Positions 35,996 through 45,086 of a stretch of DNA of 64,000 nucleotides are shown in pieces. Made by a program: the position numbers and the translations under genes. Source of the DNA: Embleya scabrispora. Its GTDB lineage: Bacteria; Actinomycetota; Actinomycetes; Streptomycetales; Streptomycetaceae. The first letter of the stretch is position 1. Each line of letters begins with the position of its first letter. The notes under the pieces were generated by a model, which did no database searches, had not been told where the DNA came from, and saw nothing but the letters and a program-made list of their open reading frames with translations. The stretch is from assembly GCF_002024165.1 (NCBI RefSeq), contig NZ_MWQN01000004.1, positions 186,001-250,000 on the forward strand, read 5' to 3'.

Positions 35996-36099
35996 ATCCG
36001 ATGCCGCTCGGTGCGAGCGAACCACAGGCGGATCGAACCGCCTTGGCGCGAAAGGGTGTTGGTATTCCGCGCACGTCCGGGAAGGCCGTCGATCACGGC

Positions 36100-36579
36100 T
36101 CAGCGCGTGTCGACCCCGATCCGTCGCAGGAGCCTGACGGGCTCGTCGCCGGGCTCCTCTCGGACCCCGTCGACGTCGCACACGGTATACGGTCCCATGA
36201 GGCGCGAACCGGCCGTGCTCGCCAGATGCCACCGGCCGTCGACCAGCGCCAGGGCGTAGTACGGATCCCAGGGGTCGACGTCGGCGAGGGACGGATCGAC
36301 GCCGCACAGGACGTCCGTGCCGAGTCTTGTCGCGATGTGCTCCGCGAGGCGCAGGTCGGGGTACGGCCCGAGGTCGAACTCGTACACATGCACCACAAGA
36401 CCGAGCGGCCACGCCGGATCATGGGTGGGCTCCAGACTCGCCCAGAGGTTTCCCGTGTCGTCCGGGACGTCGGCTCCCGGAGGCCGCACCACCGACCGCA
36501 AGCCGCGCGGGAGCAACTCCCCGAAAACGGCCATCACATCGGCGATGGTGAGTGCCCGGGACACGGTGATACCGAGCAT
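36100..36579 (-). CDS. Hypothetical protein
   Basis: A 159-residue soluble protein. Strings include ADVMAVFGELLPRGLRSVVR, WPLGLVVHVYEFDLGPYPDL, LAEHIATRLGTDVLCGVDP, YYALALVDGRWHLASTAGSR. The layout (strand near VVHVYEF, helix LRLAEHIATRLG, terminal strands around GRWHLAST) resembles small streptomycete proteins that may act as immunity or stress proteins, but no family was assigned. ATG 36579. Not in an evident operon. Confidence 0.75.
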   Translation of the reverse strand: MLGITVSRALTIADVMAVFGELLPRGLRSVVRPPGADVPDDTGNLWASLEPTHDPAWPLGLVVHVYEFDLGPYPDLRLAEHIATRLGTDVLCGVDPSLADVDPWDPYYALALVDGRWHLASTAGSRLMGPYTVCDVDGVREEPGDEPVRLLRRIGVDTR

Positions 36580-36952
36580 GCGTCACACAACCACGTCGCG
36601 AGCCGTACGCGATGCCCGTCGCGTATGCGCAGGGCCGCGAGGGCGCTCCGGGTCTCCCCCACCGTTCGTGCGGGCGCCGGGCTCGGCGAGGCGCCCGCTC
36701 ACGTCGGCAGGGCCGGTCATCAGAGCCGCCTCGGCAGTCACGACGAACGCTCCTCGATGTCGCATCGCATACGTCGGCGCAACGTACCGCCATCCGCCGA
36801 CACTTCGCCGGCGCGAGGACGGGAGGCCGGCCCGGGGGCGGTTGGCGCGGTCGACCTCGGACGAGGTGTTCGATCACGGCCGGCCCGTCGGCGCGCCGGA
36901 CGCGGCCGGCGGGCGTCGGCCGACGATCGCCACAAGCCGCGTCCTGCGCTGT
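36580..36952. other. Gene-free region
   Basis: No coding sequence or strong hairpin was recognised in this stretch upstream of the hypothetical gene and downstream of the antiporter gene. Confidence 0.45.
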
Positions 36953-38212
36953 TCAGTCGGTGTGCGCCCGCGTCCCCGCCGGCGTCGGGACGCCCGCGTC
37001 GTCCTGCTCCTTCGCGTCCTCGTCCCGCTCCCGGAACAACCGCGCGGGCAACACTCGTTCGAGTCGTCGGGCCTGGGTCGCCGCCGGCGGCCCGAGCACC
37101 GCCATCACCAGCACGTACCCGGCGATGAACGGCGCGAGTCGCGCGTCCAGACCGCCGGCGCTCGCCGCGAGCGCTGCCAGGACCAACGCGAACTCGCCCC
37201 GGGACAAGATCGTGAACACGACGTTCGACGCCTGCGATCGGTCCAGATCGCAGATCCGCGCGGCGGCCGAGCCGGCGACGCCGTTGAGTACGAACGTGAG
37301 CAGCACCGCGAGCGCCACCGGCACGGCCACCTTCGCCAGGTCGCCGGGGTCGATCGACAAACCGAAGGAGAAGAAGAAGATCGCGGCGAACGCGTCCCGC
37401 AGCGGATGCACCAACTCCCGGATCCGCGGCGCGCTCTTGGTTGCCCCCAGGATCAGACCGATCATGAACGCGCCCATCGCGTCCGATACACCGAGTTCCT
37501 CGGCCACTCCGGCGGTCAGGATCGCCAGACCGGTGAAGATCACCACGAGCAGTTCGTCGTCCTTGGTGGCGATCAACCGGCCGACCAGCCGCGTTCCCCA
37601 GCGTGCGATCGAGGCGAGCAGGATCAGGAATCCGAACGCCTTGCCGACGTCGAGCGCCGCCGCACCGATGCCATCGGCTTCGCCGAGCACGGGGGTCAGG
37701 ATCGCGAGGTAGAGCGCGAGGAAGACGTCCTCGATCACGATCACGCCCAGGATCAACCGGGTCTCGGGATTGCCCAGTCGCCCCAGGTCGACCAGTACCT
37801 TCGTGACGATCGCCGACGAGGAGATGCCGATGACGCCCGCGAGCACGAGCGCCTCGCGCCACCCCCAGCCGAGCGCGAGCCCGAACAGGAAGCCGCCACC
37901 CACGTTGAGCGCGAGGTAGAGGGCACCGACGCCGACCAGTCGGCGCCCACCGGCGACCAGGTCGTCGGTGTGGAATTCGAGGCCCAGATAGAACAGCAGG
38001 AACACCAGGCCGATCGCCCCGAGCAGTTTGAGGTCGCCGGGGTTGTCGACGAGGGCGATACCGGGGGTGTTGGGGCCGAACAGGATGCCGGCCAGCATGA
38101 ACAGCGGGATGGTGGGCAGCCCGATGCGGGCGCCGGCACGGGCGAGGATTCCGGCGGCGAGGAATGCGCCGCCGAGCGCGATCAGGGCCTCCGCGAGATG
38201 CACGAAGATCAC
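36953..38212 (-). CDS. CPA2-family cation:proton antiporter
   Basis: A 419-residue membrane protein with about 12 helices and no C-terminal TrkA-N domain. Characteristic strings are GLPTIPLFMLAGILFGPNTP, LFYLGLEFHTDDL, the SSSAIVTKVLVDLG turn and IVIEDVFLALYLAILTPVLG (ion-binding aspartate), and FTILSRGEFALVLAALA near the end. It exchanges K+ or Na+ for protons. GTG 38212 has ggaagga 3-9 bases upstream. A small membrane-anchored protein gene lies 68 bases upstream on the same strand and may be co-transcribed. Confidence 0.9.
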   Translation of the reverse strand: MIFVHLAEALIALGGAFLAAGILARAGARIGLPTIPLFMLAGILFGPNTPGIALVDNPGDLKLLGAIGLVFLLFYLGLEFHTDDLVAGGRRLVGVGALYLALNVGGGFLFGLALGWGWREALVLAGVIGISSSAIVTKVLVDLGRLGNPETRLILGVIVIEDVFLALYLAILTPVLGEADGIGAAALDVGKAFGFLILLASIARWGTRLVGRLIATKDDELLVVIFTGLAILTAGVAEELGVSDAMGAFMIGLILGATKSAPRIRELVHPLRDAFAAIFFFSFGLSIDPGDLAKVAVPVALAVLLTFVLNGVAGSAAARICDLDRSQASNVVFTILSRGEFALVLAALAASAGGLDARLAPFIAGYVLVMAVLGPPAATQARRLERVLPARLFRERDEDAKEQDDAGVPTPAGTRAHTD

Positions 38213-38280
38213 CGTCCTTCCGGGGCGGTGGTCGGATCCGGGCGTCGTCGGGGACGGCTGACGTCGGCAGGGGCCGAACG

Positions 38281-38691
38281 TCAGGTCCCGGGGCGCTCCG
38301 GTGGCCCCCGTGCGGGCGGTGGACGCGGTCCGTATCCTGCGAGCGGGTCGATCCCCGACCCGGCCACCGGCGGCGCACACCGCACGCGCGGAATGCGCTC
38401 GTCGGTGGCGATGCCCGCGGCGTCGACATGCGTGTGCGGATCGGGGCGATCGAGTTCACCGGCGGTCGCCACCGGTGCGGAGGTCGACGAGGCGGGCCGA
38501 CAGTCCTGGGGGCGTTCGAGTCCGTGTGGCCCGCCGGACACCGGCGTCGCGTGCACGGTGGCCGCGGCCACCGGCAACGATCCCCCGGCCCCCTCGCCTC
38601 GGCCGAACCCGGCGGCGAAGGCGGACACGAGGGACAACACGAAGAGCAACGCAACGACCGGAACCGACAGGCGATTCGCTCGCTGCGGCAC
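38281..38691 (-). CDS. Small membrane-anchored or secreted protein
   Basis: A 136-residue protein with one hydrophobic N-terminal segment (LSVPVVALLFVLSLVSAFAA) acting as a signal anchor. After it comes a low-complexity tail rich in Gly, Pro, Ala and His with two cysteines. GTG 38691 is chosen because ggagggga lies about 7 bases upstream; upstream GTG and ATG codons would add up to 19 residues. It precedes the antiporter gene on the same strand. No family was recognised; the tail suggests an extracytoplasmic linker. Confidence 0.6.
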   Translation of the reverse strand: MPQRANRLSVPVVALLFVLSLVSAFAAGFGRGEGAGGSLPVAAATVHATPVSGGPHGLERPQDCRPASSTSAPVATAGELDRPDPHTHVDAAGIATDERIPRVRCAPPVAGSGIDPLAGYGPRPPPARGPPERPGT

Positions 38692-38843
38692 ACGCACTCC
38701 CCTCCGCCCGGAGGGCGCGATCGATTCCCTTGGCGAAAACTTTACCATCCGAGATGGTCGTCAACGGGCCCTGCGGCACACCGCGGCCGAACGCCGCGAC
38801 GCCGTCGTCGGTCGCCGGTGCGAACTCCCGATCCGGTGTGGGA

Positions 38844-38960
38844 TCAGGCGGGCTGCCACGGTTCCACGCGATTGCCCTCGGGATCGGTGACCCGGCCGAA
38901 TCGACCGACCCCGGCCATGTCCTGGATCTCCTCGGCCACGTCCGCGCCCCTGGCGGCCAT
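38844..38960 (-). pseudogene. C-terminal fragment of a VOC/glyoxalase protein
   Basis: The 38-codon frame reads MAARGADVAEEIQDMAGVGR then FGRVTDPEGNRVEPWQPA. This is the last strand-turn-strand of VOC-fold enzymes (G..F.DPEGN..EL.QP). Nothing matching the rest of the fold lies upstream. It is a truncated remnant between the small membrane protein and the TetR gene. Confidence 0.6.
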
Positions 38961-39017
38961 CCGGTCGGGACGACGACCCCGAGAGCCGGCACCACACCGG
39001 ACTCCCCCGGGCCGTCG

Positions 39018-39869
39018 CTACGTCCGGCGCCGGGCCAGGGACGCCGCGATGCCGTCCAGGACGCCGGCCAGGCCCGACCGGAACAGGGCGTCCAAGTCCC
39101 AGGGTTCGCCCGCGGCACGCATCGCGCGGGTCAGCCGCGGATACGCGCCGGTCGCGTACAGGTCTTCCCAGGAGGGGTCGGCGGAGGTGCGCCGCCGTGC
39201 CGGGGCCGGGCCCCACCGACGCTCGTTCTCGATCTCGTCGACCAGCGTCACGGCGACGCCCTGCGCGTACGCGGTGACCATGAAGACGTAGCGAAACGCC
39301 TCGCCGGGTTCGAGGTCGAGTCCGTCGAAGGACGTGAACGTGTACTCGTTGTCCGCCGCGATCGCGGGGCTGGGGCGCAACCGGGTGCCCATCATCACGT
39401 TCGGCAGGATCCACGGATGCCGGCGGTACAGCTCCCAGTCGCGGTGCGCGGCCCGCTCCAGCCCCTCGCGCCAGTCGAGCGGGGGCGGCTGCGCAGGCGG
39501 GGCCTCGGTCAGCGCGGCCTCCACCATCAGGGTCACCAACTCGTCCCTGGACGTCACGTGGCGATACAGGGACATGGTGCCCGCGTCGAGGCGGGAGGCC
39601 ACGGCGCGCATCGAGAGCGCGTCCAGCCCCTCGGCGTCGGCGATCGCGATGCCGGCGCGCACGATGCGCTCGACGGTCAGGTGGGGCGGGTCGGTCTCGC
39701 CGGCCGTGGCGGGGGCGACTTCGGCGCCGGAGGCCGTCGGGTCGATCACGGGCTCCCCCGCCGTCCGGGCCCGATACGCCTTCGCTTGGCAGGCCCGCGA
39801 GCAGTAGCGCCTGGGTCTGCCGCGCACGGCCGACTCCAGCGCATTGCCGCAGCGGGCGCAGGTCGCCAT
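39018..39869 (-). CDS. TetR-family regulator with N-terminal zinc-finger motif
   Basis: A 283-residue TetR. The N-terminus carries a four-cysteine motif, CARCGNALESAVRGRPRRYC then SRACQAKAYRAR, a likely zinc finger. A linker follows, then the HTH (VERIVRAGIAIADAEGLDAL, MRAVASRLDAGTMSLYRHVT) and a TetR_C-type ligand domain (LYRRHPWILPNVMMGTRL). Start ATG 39869 has aaggag upstream. It is divergent from a 14-helix MFS exporter, the classic layout of a drug-responsive repressor and its pump. Confidence 0.9.
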   Translation of the reverse strand: MATCARCGNALESAVRGRPRRYCSRACQAKAYRARTAGEPVIDPTASGAEVAPATAGETDPPHLTVERIVRAGIAIADAEGLDALSMRAVASRLDAGTMSLYRHVTSRDELVTLMVEAALTEAPPAQPPPLDWREGLERAAHRDWELYRRHPWILPNVMMGTRLRPSPAIAADNEYTFTSFDGLDLEPGEAFRYVFMVTAYAQGVAVTLVDEIENERRWGPAPARRRTSADPSWEDLYATGAYPRLTRAMRAAGEPWDLDALFRSGLAGVLDGIAASLARRRT

Positions 39870-40013
39870 CGTACGGATCTCCTTTTCGTCACACGCACAA
39901 CTTCGTGACGAAATCCTAATCGAGAAACGCTCCGTGTGGAAATCTGCCGGTCATACGCCGCTGTGAATAAAGATTGGTGGTCAGGCGAAGTGATGGGTAC
40001 CTTGTACGCGGCC

Positions 40014-40034
40014 GATGCGTAGCACGTACGCATC
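40014..40034. promoter_or_regulatory. Inverted repeat between TetR and MFS genes
   Basis: Arms gatgcgta (40014-40021) and tacgcatc (40027-40034) are exact complements around 5 bases, 43 bases before the MFS start. A ttgtac -35-like box lies 11 bases upstream. It is the likely operator of the divergent TetR protein. Confidence 0.55.
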
Positions 40035-40076
40035 GAGCCGAAATCGACGATGCGAACGGCTGCGGGAACGGTGGAC

Positions 40077-41630
40077 ATGACGGAAACACGCAACAGGGCC
40101 GGGACGAAGGAGTGGGTCGGACTCGCGGTCTTGGTGCTCTCCTGTGTGCTGGTCTCGATGGACATGTCCGTCCTGTTCATCGCGCTCCCGTTCCTGACCA
40201 CCGATCTCGATCCGAGCGGTTCGGAACTGCTCTGGATCATGGACGCCTACGGGTTCCTCCTGGCCGGACTGCTCATCACGATGGGCACGCTCGGCGACCG
40301 GATCGGCCGGCGCCGGTTGTTGCTCGCGGGTGCGCTCGGCTTCGGCGTCGCCTCGGTCCTGGCGGCTCTGGCCACCGGTCCGATCATGCTGATCGCGGCC
40401 CGCGCGCTGCTCGGTGTCGCGGGGGCCACCCTCGCGCCGTCCACGCTCTCCCTGATCCGGAACATGTTCCATGACGAACGCGAGCGGGCCACCGCGGTGG
40501 GCGTGTGGACGTCCGGTTTCGCGGGCGGTGCCGCGCTCGGCCCGATCATCGGCGGCGTACTGCTCGAACACTTCTGGTGGGGCTCGGTCTTCCTGATCAA
40601 CGTGCCCGTGATGGTCCTGCTGCTCGTGCTCGGGCCGCTGCTGCTCCCCGAGTCCCGGGACCCCGTGCCCGGCCGCTTCGACGTGCTGGGCGCGGTGCTG
40701 TCGCTCGTCGCCGTGGTCGCCGTGGTGTACGGGATCAAGCGGAGCGCGGAGCACGGTCTCGGCGCGGAACCGGTCGGCTGGATCGCCGCCGGGCTCGTGG
40801 TCGGCGGCGGATTCCTGTACCGGCAACGAGTGGTCGCGCACCCGATGATCGACCTGTCGTTGTTCCGCTCGCGCCGGTTCGGCGTGTCGTTGGCGACCGA
40901 TGGGCTCGGCTCGTTCGTCCTGGTCGGCTTCAGCCTGTTCACCTCGCAGTACCTGCAACTCGTGCACGGGATGGGGCCGTTGGAGTCGGCGGTGTGGTCC
41001 TTGCCGACATTCCTGGTGATGCCGGCGGGCATCGCGGCGGCCACCGCGCTCGCCCCGCGCATCGGCAAGCCGAACGTGATCGTCATCGGGTTGGCGGTGT
41101 CCGTGCTCGGCTTCGTCGGGCTCGCGCCGATCGGCACCGACTCCGGGAGCGGCCACCTCGTCGCCGCGTTGACCGTGGTCGCCCTCGGTATCGGCGCGAT
41201 GGTCGCGGTGGTCACCGACGTGGTGTTGTCCTGCGCGCCGCCCGAACGGGCCGGATCGGCGTCGGCGATCACCGAGACCGCCGCCGAGTTCGGTGGTGCC
41301 CTCGGCATCGCGATCCTCGGCAGCATCGGCACCACGATCTACCGAACGACGCTGACCGACAAGGCACCGGACGGCCTGTCGCCCGGCGACCTCGACACCG
41401 CCCGGGACACCCTCGGCGCCGCCGTCGACACCGCCGCGAACCTCCCGGGAGGCACCGGCGACGCGTTGCGGCGGGCGGCGTTCGACGCCTTCACCCGGGA
41501 GATGCGGATCACCGCCGTGGTCTGCGCGGTGTTGCTGACCGGCGCGGCACTCCTCGTCGGGATCCTGCTGCGCGACGGCGCCGCCGAGGACGCCCCACGA
41601 CCGGAGGAACCGGCGACCGAGGCCCGGTAG
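40077..41630 (+). CDS. MFS exporter, DHA2 (14-helix) family
   Basis: A 517-residue drug:proton antiporter. Strings: LAVLVLSCVLVSMDMSVLFI (helix 1), MGTLGDRIGRRRLLLAGALG (loop 2-3 motif A), SGFAGGAALGPIIGGVLLEH (motif C of antiporters), helix 14 near VVCAVLLTGAALLVGILLR. ATG 40077 is taken over 40050 as the closer match to family starts. The neighbouring TetR repressor and the operator at 40014 suggest induction by a toxic small molecule. It probably gives resistance to cationic or hydrophobic compounds. Confidence 0.92.
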   Translation: MTETRNRAGTKEWVGLAVLVLSCVLVSMDMSVLFIALPFLTTDLDPSGSELLWIMDAYGFLLAGLLITMGTLGDRIGRRRLLLAGALGFGVASVLAALATGPIMLIAARALLGVAGATLAPSTLSLIRNMFHDERERATAVGVWTSGFAGGAALGPIIGGVLLEHFWWGSVFLINVPVMVLLLVLGPLLLPESRDPVPGRFDVLGAVLSLVAVVAVVYGIKRSAEHGLGAEPVGWIAAGLVVGGGFLYRQRVVAHPMIDLSLFRSRRFGVSLATDGLGSFVLVGFSLFTSQYLQLVHGMGPLESAVWSLPTFLVMPAGIAAATALAPRIGKPNVIVIGLAVSVLGFVGLAPIGTDSGSGHLVAALTVVALGIGAMVAVVTDVVLSCAPPERAGSASAITETAAEFGGALGIAILGSIGTTIYRTTLTDKAPDGLSPGDLDTARDTLGAAVDTAANLPGGTGDALRRAAFDAFTREMRITAVVCAVLLTGAALLVGILLRDGAAEDAPRPEEPATEAR

Positions 41631-41902
41631 CGGCCGGCGTCGACCACGGCCTGCCCTGTGCCTGCCGGCGAGAGGACGACACATCGGGTGGTGGCCGACG
41701 CATTCGCGGATGTTCGTCTCGACGAAACGCGACCGCCCGCCGTCGACGCTTCGCCTCGGACCGGAACCACCGTCTCCACGCTCCGAGCGGCCCCGACGTC
41801 CCGGACCGTTGCGAGCGGATGTCGTTTCCGTCCAAGACAGCCTCTGCGGCGACGGCCTAACGTGTCTGCGACAGCTCGCGATGATCTTGAGGAGACGGCA
41901 CC

Positions 41903-42481
41903 ATGCGCAACCTGGTCTACACCGGTTTCATGTCGCTCGACGGCGTTCTCGACTCGCCCGGCGGCGGGCCGGGAGAGGAGCACCGCAGCGGCGGCTGGGT
42001 GTTCAAGGACCTCGAGTTCGTCCCGGAAGCCTGGTCGCTGAAGAACGAGGAACTGGCCGATACTACGGCGCTGATGTTCGGCCGCCGCAGCTACGAGGCG
42101 TTCGCGCCGGTCTGGCCCGGCTCGGAGGACCATGCCGGCTACAAGGACCTGCCCAAGTTCGTGGTGTCCGGCACGTTGTCCGAAGACGCCCTCGTCGACG
42201 GGTGGGGACAGACGACCATCCTGCGCTCGATCGAGGACATCGCCGCGCTCAAGGAGAGCGAGGGCGGCGCGATCTTCATCCACGGGAGTGCGGAGCTGGC
42301 CCGGCGGTTGTCGGACGCGGGCCTGATCGATCAATACAACCTGCTCGTCTTCCCGGTGCTGCTCGGCGCCGGGAAGAGCCTGTTCGGTCGGGCCGACCGC
42401 GACAAGCAGATGCTGAAGCTACGGGAGTCGGAGAGCTACCCGAACGGGATCCTGAAGCTGATCTACGACGTCGGGCGCTGA
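41903..42481 (+). CDS. Dihydrofolate-reductase-family protein (RibD C-terminal-like)
   Basis: A 192-residue reductase of the DHFR/RibD_C fold. Visible: MRNLVYTGFMSLDGVLDSPG, DTTALMFGRRSYEAFAPVWP, KFVVSGTLSEDAL, GGAIFIHGSAELARRLSDAG and LVFPVLLGAGKSLFG, which are the NADPH-site and substrate-loop strands of the family. Ribosome site ggaggag precedes ATG 41903. Such stand-alone proteins are common in actinobacteria; substrates are mostly unknown. It overlaps the convergent AraC-type gene by 19 bases at its 3' end. Confidence 0.9.
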   Translation: MRNLVYTGFMSLDGVLDSPGGGPGEEHRSGGWVFKDLEFVPEAWSLKNEELADTTALMFGRRSYEAFAPVWPGSEDHAGYKDLPKFVVSGTLSEDALVDGWGQTTILRSIEDIAALKESEGGAIFIHGSAELARRLSDAGLIDQYNLLVFPVLLGAGKSLFGRADRDKQMLKLRESESYPNGILKLIYDVGR

Positions 42482-43239
42482 TCCGACAGGAGGGCGAGCG
42501 CGCCGCCGACGCGCTCGCGCAGTTGCCCGGCGGTGCGCCCGACGTAGGTGCGCAGCGCCCGGGCCAAGTGCGGCTCGTCGAAGTAGCCGAGCTCGGCGAC
42601 GACGTCGGCGGCCGTTTCGCCGGCCACCAGCAGCGCCGCCGCCGAGCGCGCCCGCTCGATCTGTCGAACGGCGCCCGATGTCAGCCCCGTCGCGGCGCGG
42701 AACCGTCGTTCCACCGTGCGTGTGGAGACAGCGGGGCGGTGCCCCCGCAGCACCTCCGCGACGAGCGGGTCACGCACCACGCTCCCGACCCGGACCAGAC
42801 GCTCGACCAGCGCCTCGGCGTCGTCGGAATCAGGCGTCTCCCACCGCGCACCGTCCAGGCGGAACGTTCGCCGCGCGGTGTCGGGGAGCTCGACACCGCC
42901 GTCGACCAACGACGGCGTGGGCAGGGCCCGCAACGAGGTGCCCACGGCAAACTCGATGCCCGTGAAGATCGCGCCCTCGGGCACCGGCGCCACCGTGGCC
43001 CGGGTCTCGGGACCGGTGACGCCCGCGTACGCACGGCCGTCCCGCTCCCAGAAAACCAGGCCCCATCGCACCCCCGCGATCGACGTCATCGCCGTGACCT
43101 GCTCGCTCGTACAGGTCCACACACAGTCGACCCACGGCGAGTGCGATCGGCGCGTCTCGAAGATCAGTTCCACCGGAGGAACGATACGCCGCAGCAAACG
43201 ACGCCCGCCCCCGCCGGCTTGCCCGGCACGGGCCGACAT
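42463..43239 (-). CDS. AraC-family regulator
   Basis: A 258-residue protein with a beta-rich N-terminal sensor half and a C-terminal double HTH: VSTRTVERRFRAATGLTSGA (first HTH) and TAADVVAELGYFDEPHLARA then LRTYVGRTAGQLRER (second HTH). Conserved YFDEPHLARALR is the AraC signature helix. The start ATG 43239 is uncertain; conserved sequence begins near VELIFETRRS. It converges with the DHFR-like gene, which it may control, though no operator was seen. Confidence 0.88.
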   Translation of the reverse strand: MSARAGQAGGGGRRLLRRIVPPVELIFETRRSHSPWVDCVWTCTSEQVTAMTSIAGVRWGLVFWERDGRAYAGVTGPETRATVAPVPEGAIFTGIEFAVGTSLRALPTPSLVDGGVELPDTARRTFRLDGARWETPDSDDAEALVERLVRVGSVVRDPLVAEVLRGHRPAVSTRTVERRFRAATGLTSGAVRQIERARSAAALLVAGETAADVVAELGYFDEPHLARALRTYVGRTAGQLRERVGGALALLSDQRPTS

Positions 43240-43303
43240 CCTCGATCACCGTCGCACCCGGATGATCTCCGCCTGCCGAGCGATGCCGGAACGTTGTCCG
43301 GCC

Positions 43304-44038
43304 CTAAGCGGGCGGTGCCGCGAGGCGGAAGCCGACGCCGATCGCCTCCAGATCCGGTTCGTAGGCGCCGTGTCGGCGGGCGCATCGGGCCAGGTCCCGG
43401 TCGTGGCGGAACGCGCCGCCGCGGGTGATGTGCCGGTCGAAGGCCCAGTCCTCGGCGGCCGGCACCTCGGCGGGCGCGCCGGGGTAGGGAGCGTAGAGGG
43501 TGGAGGTCCACTCGTCGGCGTTGCCTGCCATGTCCAGCACACCGAACGGGCCGGCTCCATCGGGGAACGAGCCGACCGGCGTGGTGGTGCCGATGCCGAG
43601 GTCCACCAGATTGGCCAGACCGGTTCGGTACTCGTCGCCCCAGGGGAACTCGCGACCATCGTCGCCCCGCGCGGCGCGCTCCCACTCGTCCTCCGTGGGC
43701 AGCCGCACATCGAGGCCCAGCCGTTCCCCGAGCCACCGGCAGTAGGCCGTCGCCGCCTCCCAGGCGACCCCGATGACCGGGTGGTCTCGCGGCGTCTGTG
43801 GAACCGGTCGGCCGGTCGCCGCCGCGAAGCGTGTCCACTGGCCGACCGTGACCGGGGTGCGGGCGATCCGAAACGCCGGCACGTCGATCTCCGTGCGCGG
43901 GGCTTCCTTCATGTACCACTCCACGGGCACCCCGGTGTCCGCATAGCGGCGGGCCACCGCCGCCACTTCGTCGACCGGCGTTCCCCGACGCAGCAACCCG
44001 GCCGGGATGTCGACCCAGTCCACCTGCTCCAACCGCAT
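43304..44038 (-). CDS. Formylglycine-generating-enzyme-like (SUMF1) protein
   Basis: A 244-residue protein of the FGE-sulfatase fold: [16 protein letters not shown] start, [69 protein letters not shown], and the terminal [20 protein letters not shown]. In true FGE the terminal segment holds two catalytic cysteines (RGGSFxC...C); here the first is histidine and only one cysteine remains, so oxidase activity is doubtful. ATG 44038 has ggagg just upstream. It lies 140 bases downstream of an alpha/beta hydrolase on the same strand. Non-FGE members act on other substrates. Confidence 0.85.
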   Translation of the reverse strand: MRLEQVDWVDIPAGLLRRGTPVDEVAAVARRYADTGVPVEWYMKEAPRTEIDVPAFRIARTPVTVGQWTRFAAATGRPVPQTPRDHPVIGVAWEAATAYCRWLGERLGLDVRLPTEDEWERAARGDDGREFPWGDEYRTGLANLVDLGIGTTTPVGSFPDGAGPFGVLDMAGNADEWTSTLYAPYPGAPAEVPAAEDWAFDRHITRGGAFRHDRDLARCARRHGAYEPDLEAIGVGFRLAAPPA

Positions 44039-44178
44039 GAATCCTCCATCAGGTCGGCGTCCTCGGCGGACGCGAACGGTCTCGCCGTCCTGTCGAGCAA
44101 GCGGTCCCGGCCGTCTCGTCCCCGCCTCGGGATCGTGGCGCGTCCCGGGTCCCGGCCTGCACGTCCCGGCGGAATCGG

Positions 44179-44988
44179 TCAGGCCGCGGCGGCCGGGGCT
44201 TCGTCGAGGAATTCGCGTGTGATGCCGCCGAGTCCGGAGGGGTCGGCGAACCAGTCCATGTGCCCTTGGCCGGTGACCTCCAGGAGGCGGCTGCCGGGAA
44301 TCGCCTCGTGCAGTTGCCGGGAGCCGGCCATCGGGATCATCGCGTCGCCGCCGAACCCGACGATCAGGGTGGGGGCGGTGATCCGGGGCAGCAGTTCGCG
44401 GATGTCGACCCGCGCGCCGAGGTCGATCTGGCGGCCGATGCCGGGCGGCGGCCAGGCGTCGGCCAGAGACTGCGCGAGGCCCTCGTGTCCGAACGCGTCC
44501 AGCGCGTCCGCGCCGAAGCCGGTGAGCGCGGAGAATCGCTTGAACAACTCGCGGTCCGTATCGAGCAGTTTGCGCCAGGTCTCGAAGTAGAACCGGTCCC
44601 GCGGGCCGGTCGAGTGCGCCCACCCGCCGACCAGGATCAGGCGGCGGACCAGTTCGGGACGAGTGGCCGCGACCGCGGCGGCGGCCACCGCTCCGAGGGA
44701 GAAACCGAGCATGTCGACCGGGCCGTCGACCACCGCGCGGGTGGCCGCGGCCACCTGGTCCGCGATCAGGTCGACGGACAATTCGCCGCCGTCGTCGGTG
44801 GTGGCGCCGCTGCCGCCGAAGTTGGGCCGCACGACGGTTCGGGTGTCGTCGAAGTGCCCGACGACGTTGCCGAAGACCTTCTCCGCGTCGCCGCCGGTGC
44901 CGTGGACGAGCACCAGGCCCGGCCCGCGGCCGTCGACTTCGTAGTGCACCTCGGTGTCGCGCAGGGAGACGAAAGGCATGATGGACAC
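44179..44988 (-). CDS. Alpha/beta hydrolase
   Basis: A 269-residue serine hydrolase: oxyanion strand [13 protein letters not shown], nucleophile elbow [14 protein letters not shown] (Gly-Phe-Ser-Leu-Gly), acid near [13 protein letters not shown], and catalytic histidine [16 protein letters not shown] 44988 or ATG 44979 (MPFVSLRD) are both possible starts. It is divergent from a MarR gene with palindromic tgagcgct repeats in the shared promoter, so it is probably regulated by it, although that regulator is frameshifted here. Confidence 0.88.
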   Translation of the reverse strand: MSIMPFVSLRDTEVHYEVDGRGPGLVLVHGTGGDAEKVFGNVVGHFDDTRTVVRPNFGGSGATTDDGGELSVDLIADQVAAATRAVVDGPVDMLGFSLGAVAAAAVAATRPELVRRLILVGGWAHSTGPRDRFYFETWRKLLDTDRELFKRFSALTGFGADALDAFGHEGLAQSLADAWPPPGIGRQIDLGARVDIRELLPRITAPTLIVGFGGDAMIPMAGSRQLHEAIPGSRLLEVTGQGHMDWFADPSGLGGITREFLDEAPAAAA

Positions 44989-45015
44989 CCACTCGTTGAG
45001 TCGAATCGGATAAGC

Positions 45016-45025
45016 TGAGCGCTAA
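45016..45025. promoter_or_regulatory. MarR operator half-site region 1
   Basis: tgagcgctaa, a near-palindrome in the divergent hydrolase/MarR promoter. It is matched by tgagcgctca 42 bases away; the outer ctgagcgct and agcgctcag form an exact inverted repeat. Confidence 0.5.
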
Positions 45026-45057
45026 GATAATCACCATTCAGGTAAGCGTCAACTAGA

Positions 45058-45067
45058 TGAGCGCTCA
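45058..45067. promoter_or_regulatory. MarR operator region 2
   Basis: Perfect palindrome tgagcgctca just upstream of the MarR start at 45087. It overlaps the alternative start at 45057, which argues against that start. Confidence 0.55.
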
Positions 45068-45086
45068 GATATTGCAAGGAGCACGC

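Noticed and set aside
43304..45037. Read-through extension of the FGE-like gene to a 577-residue protein
   Set aside because: The upstream half overlaps the alpha/beta hydrolase gene and is arginine-rich; the true start at 44038 has a ribosome site.
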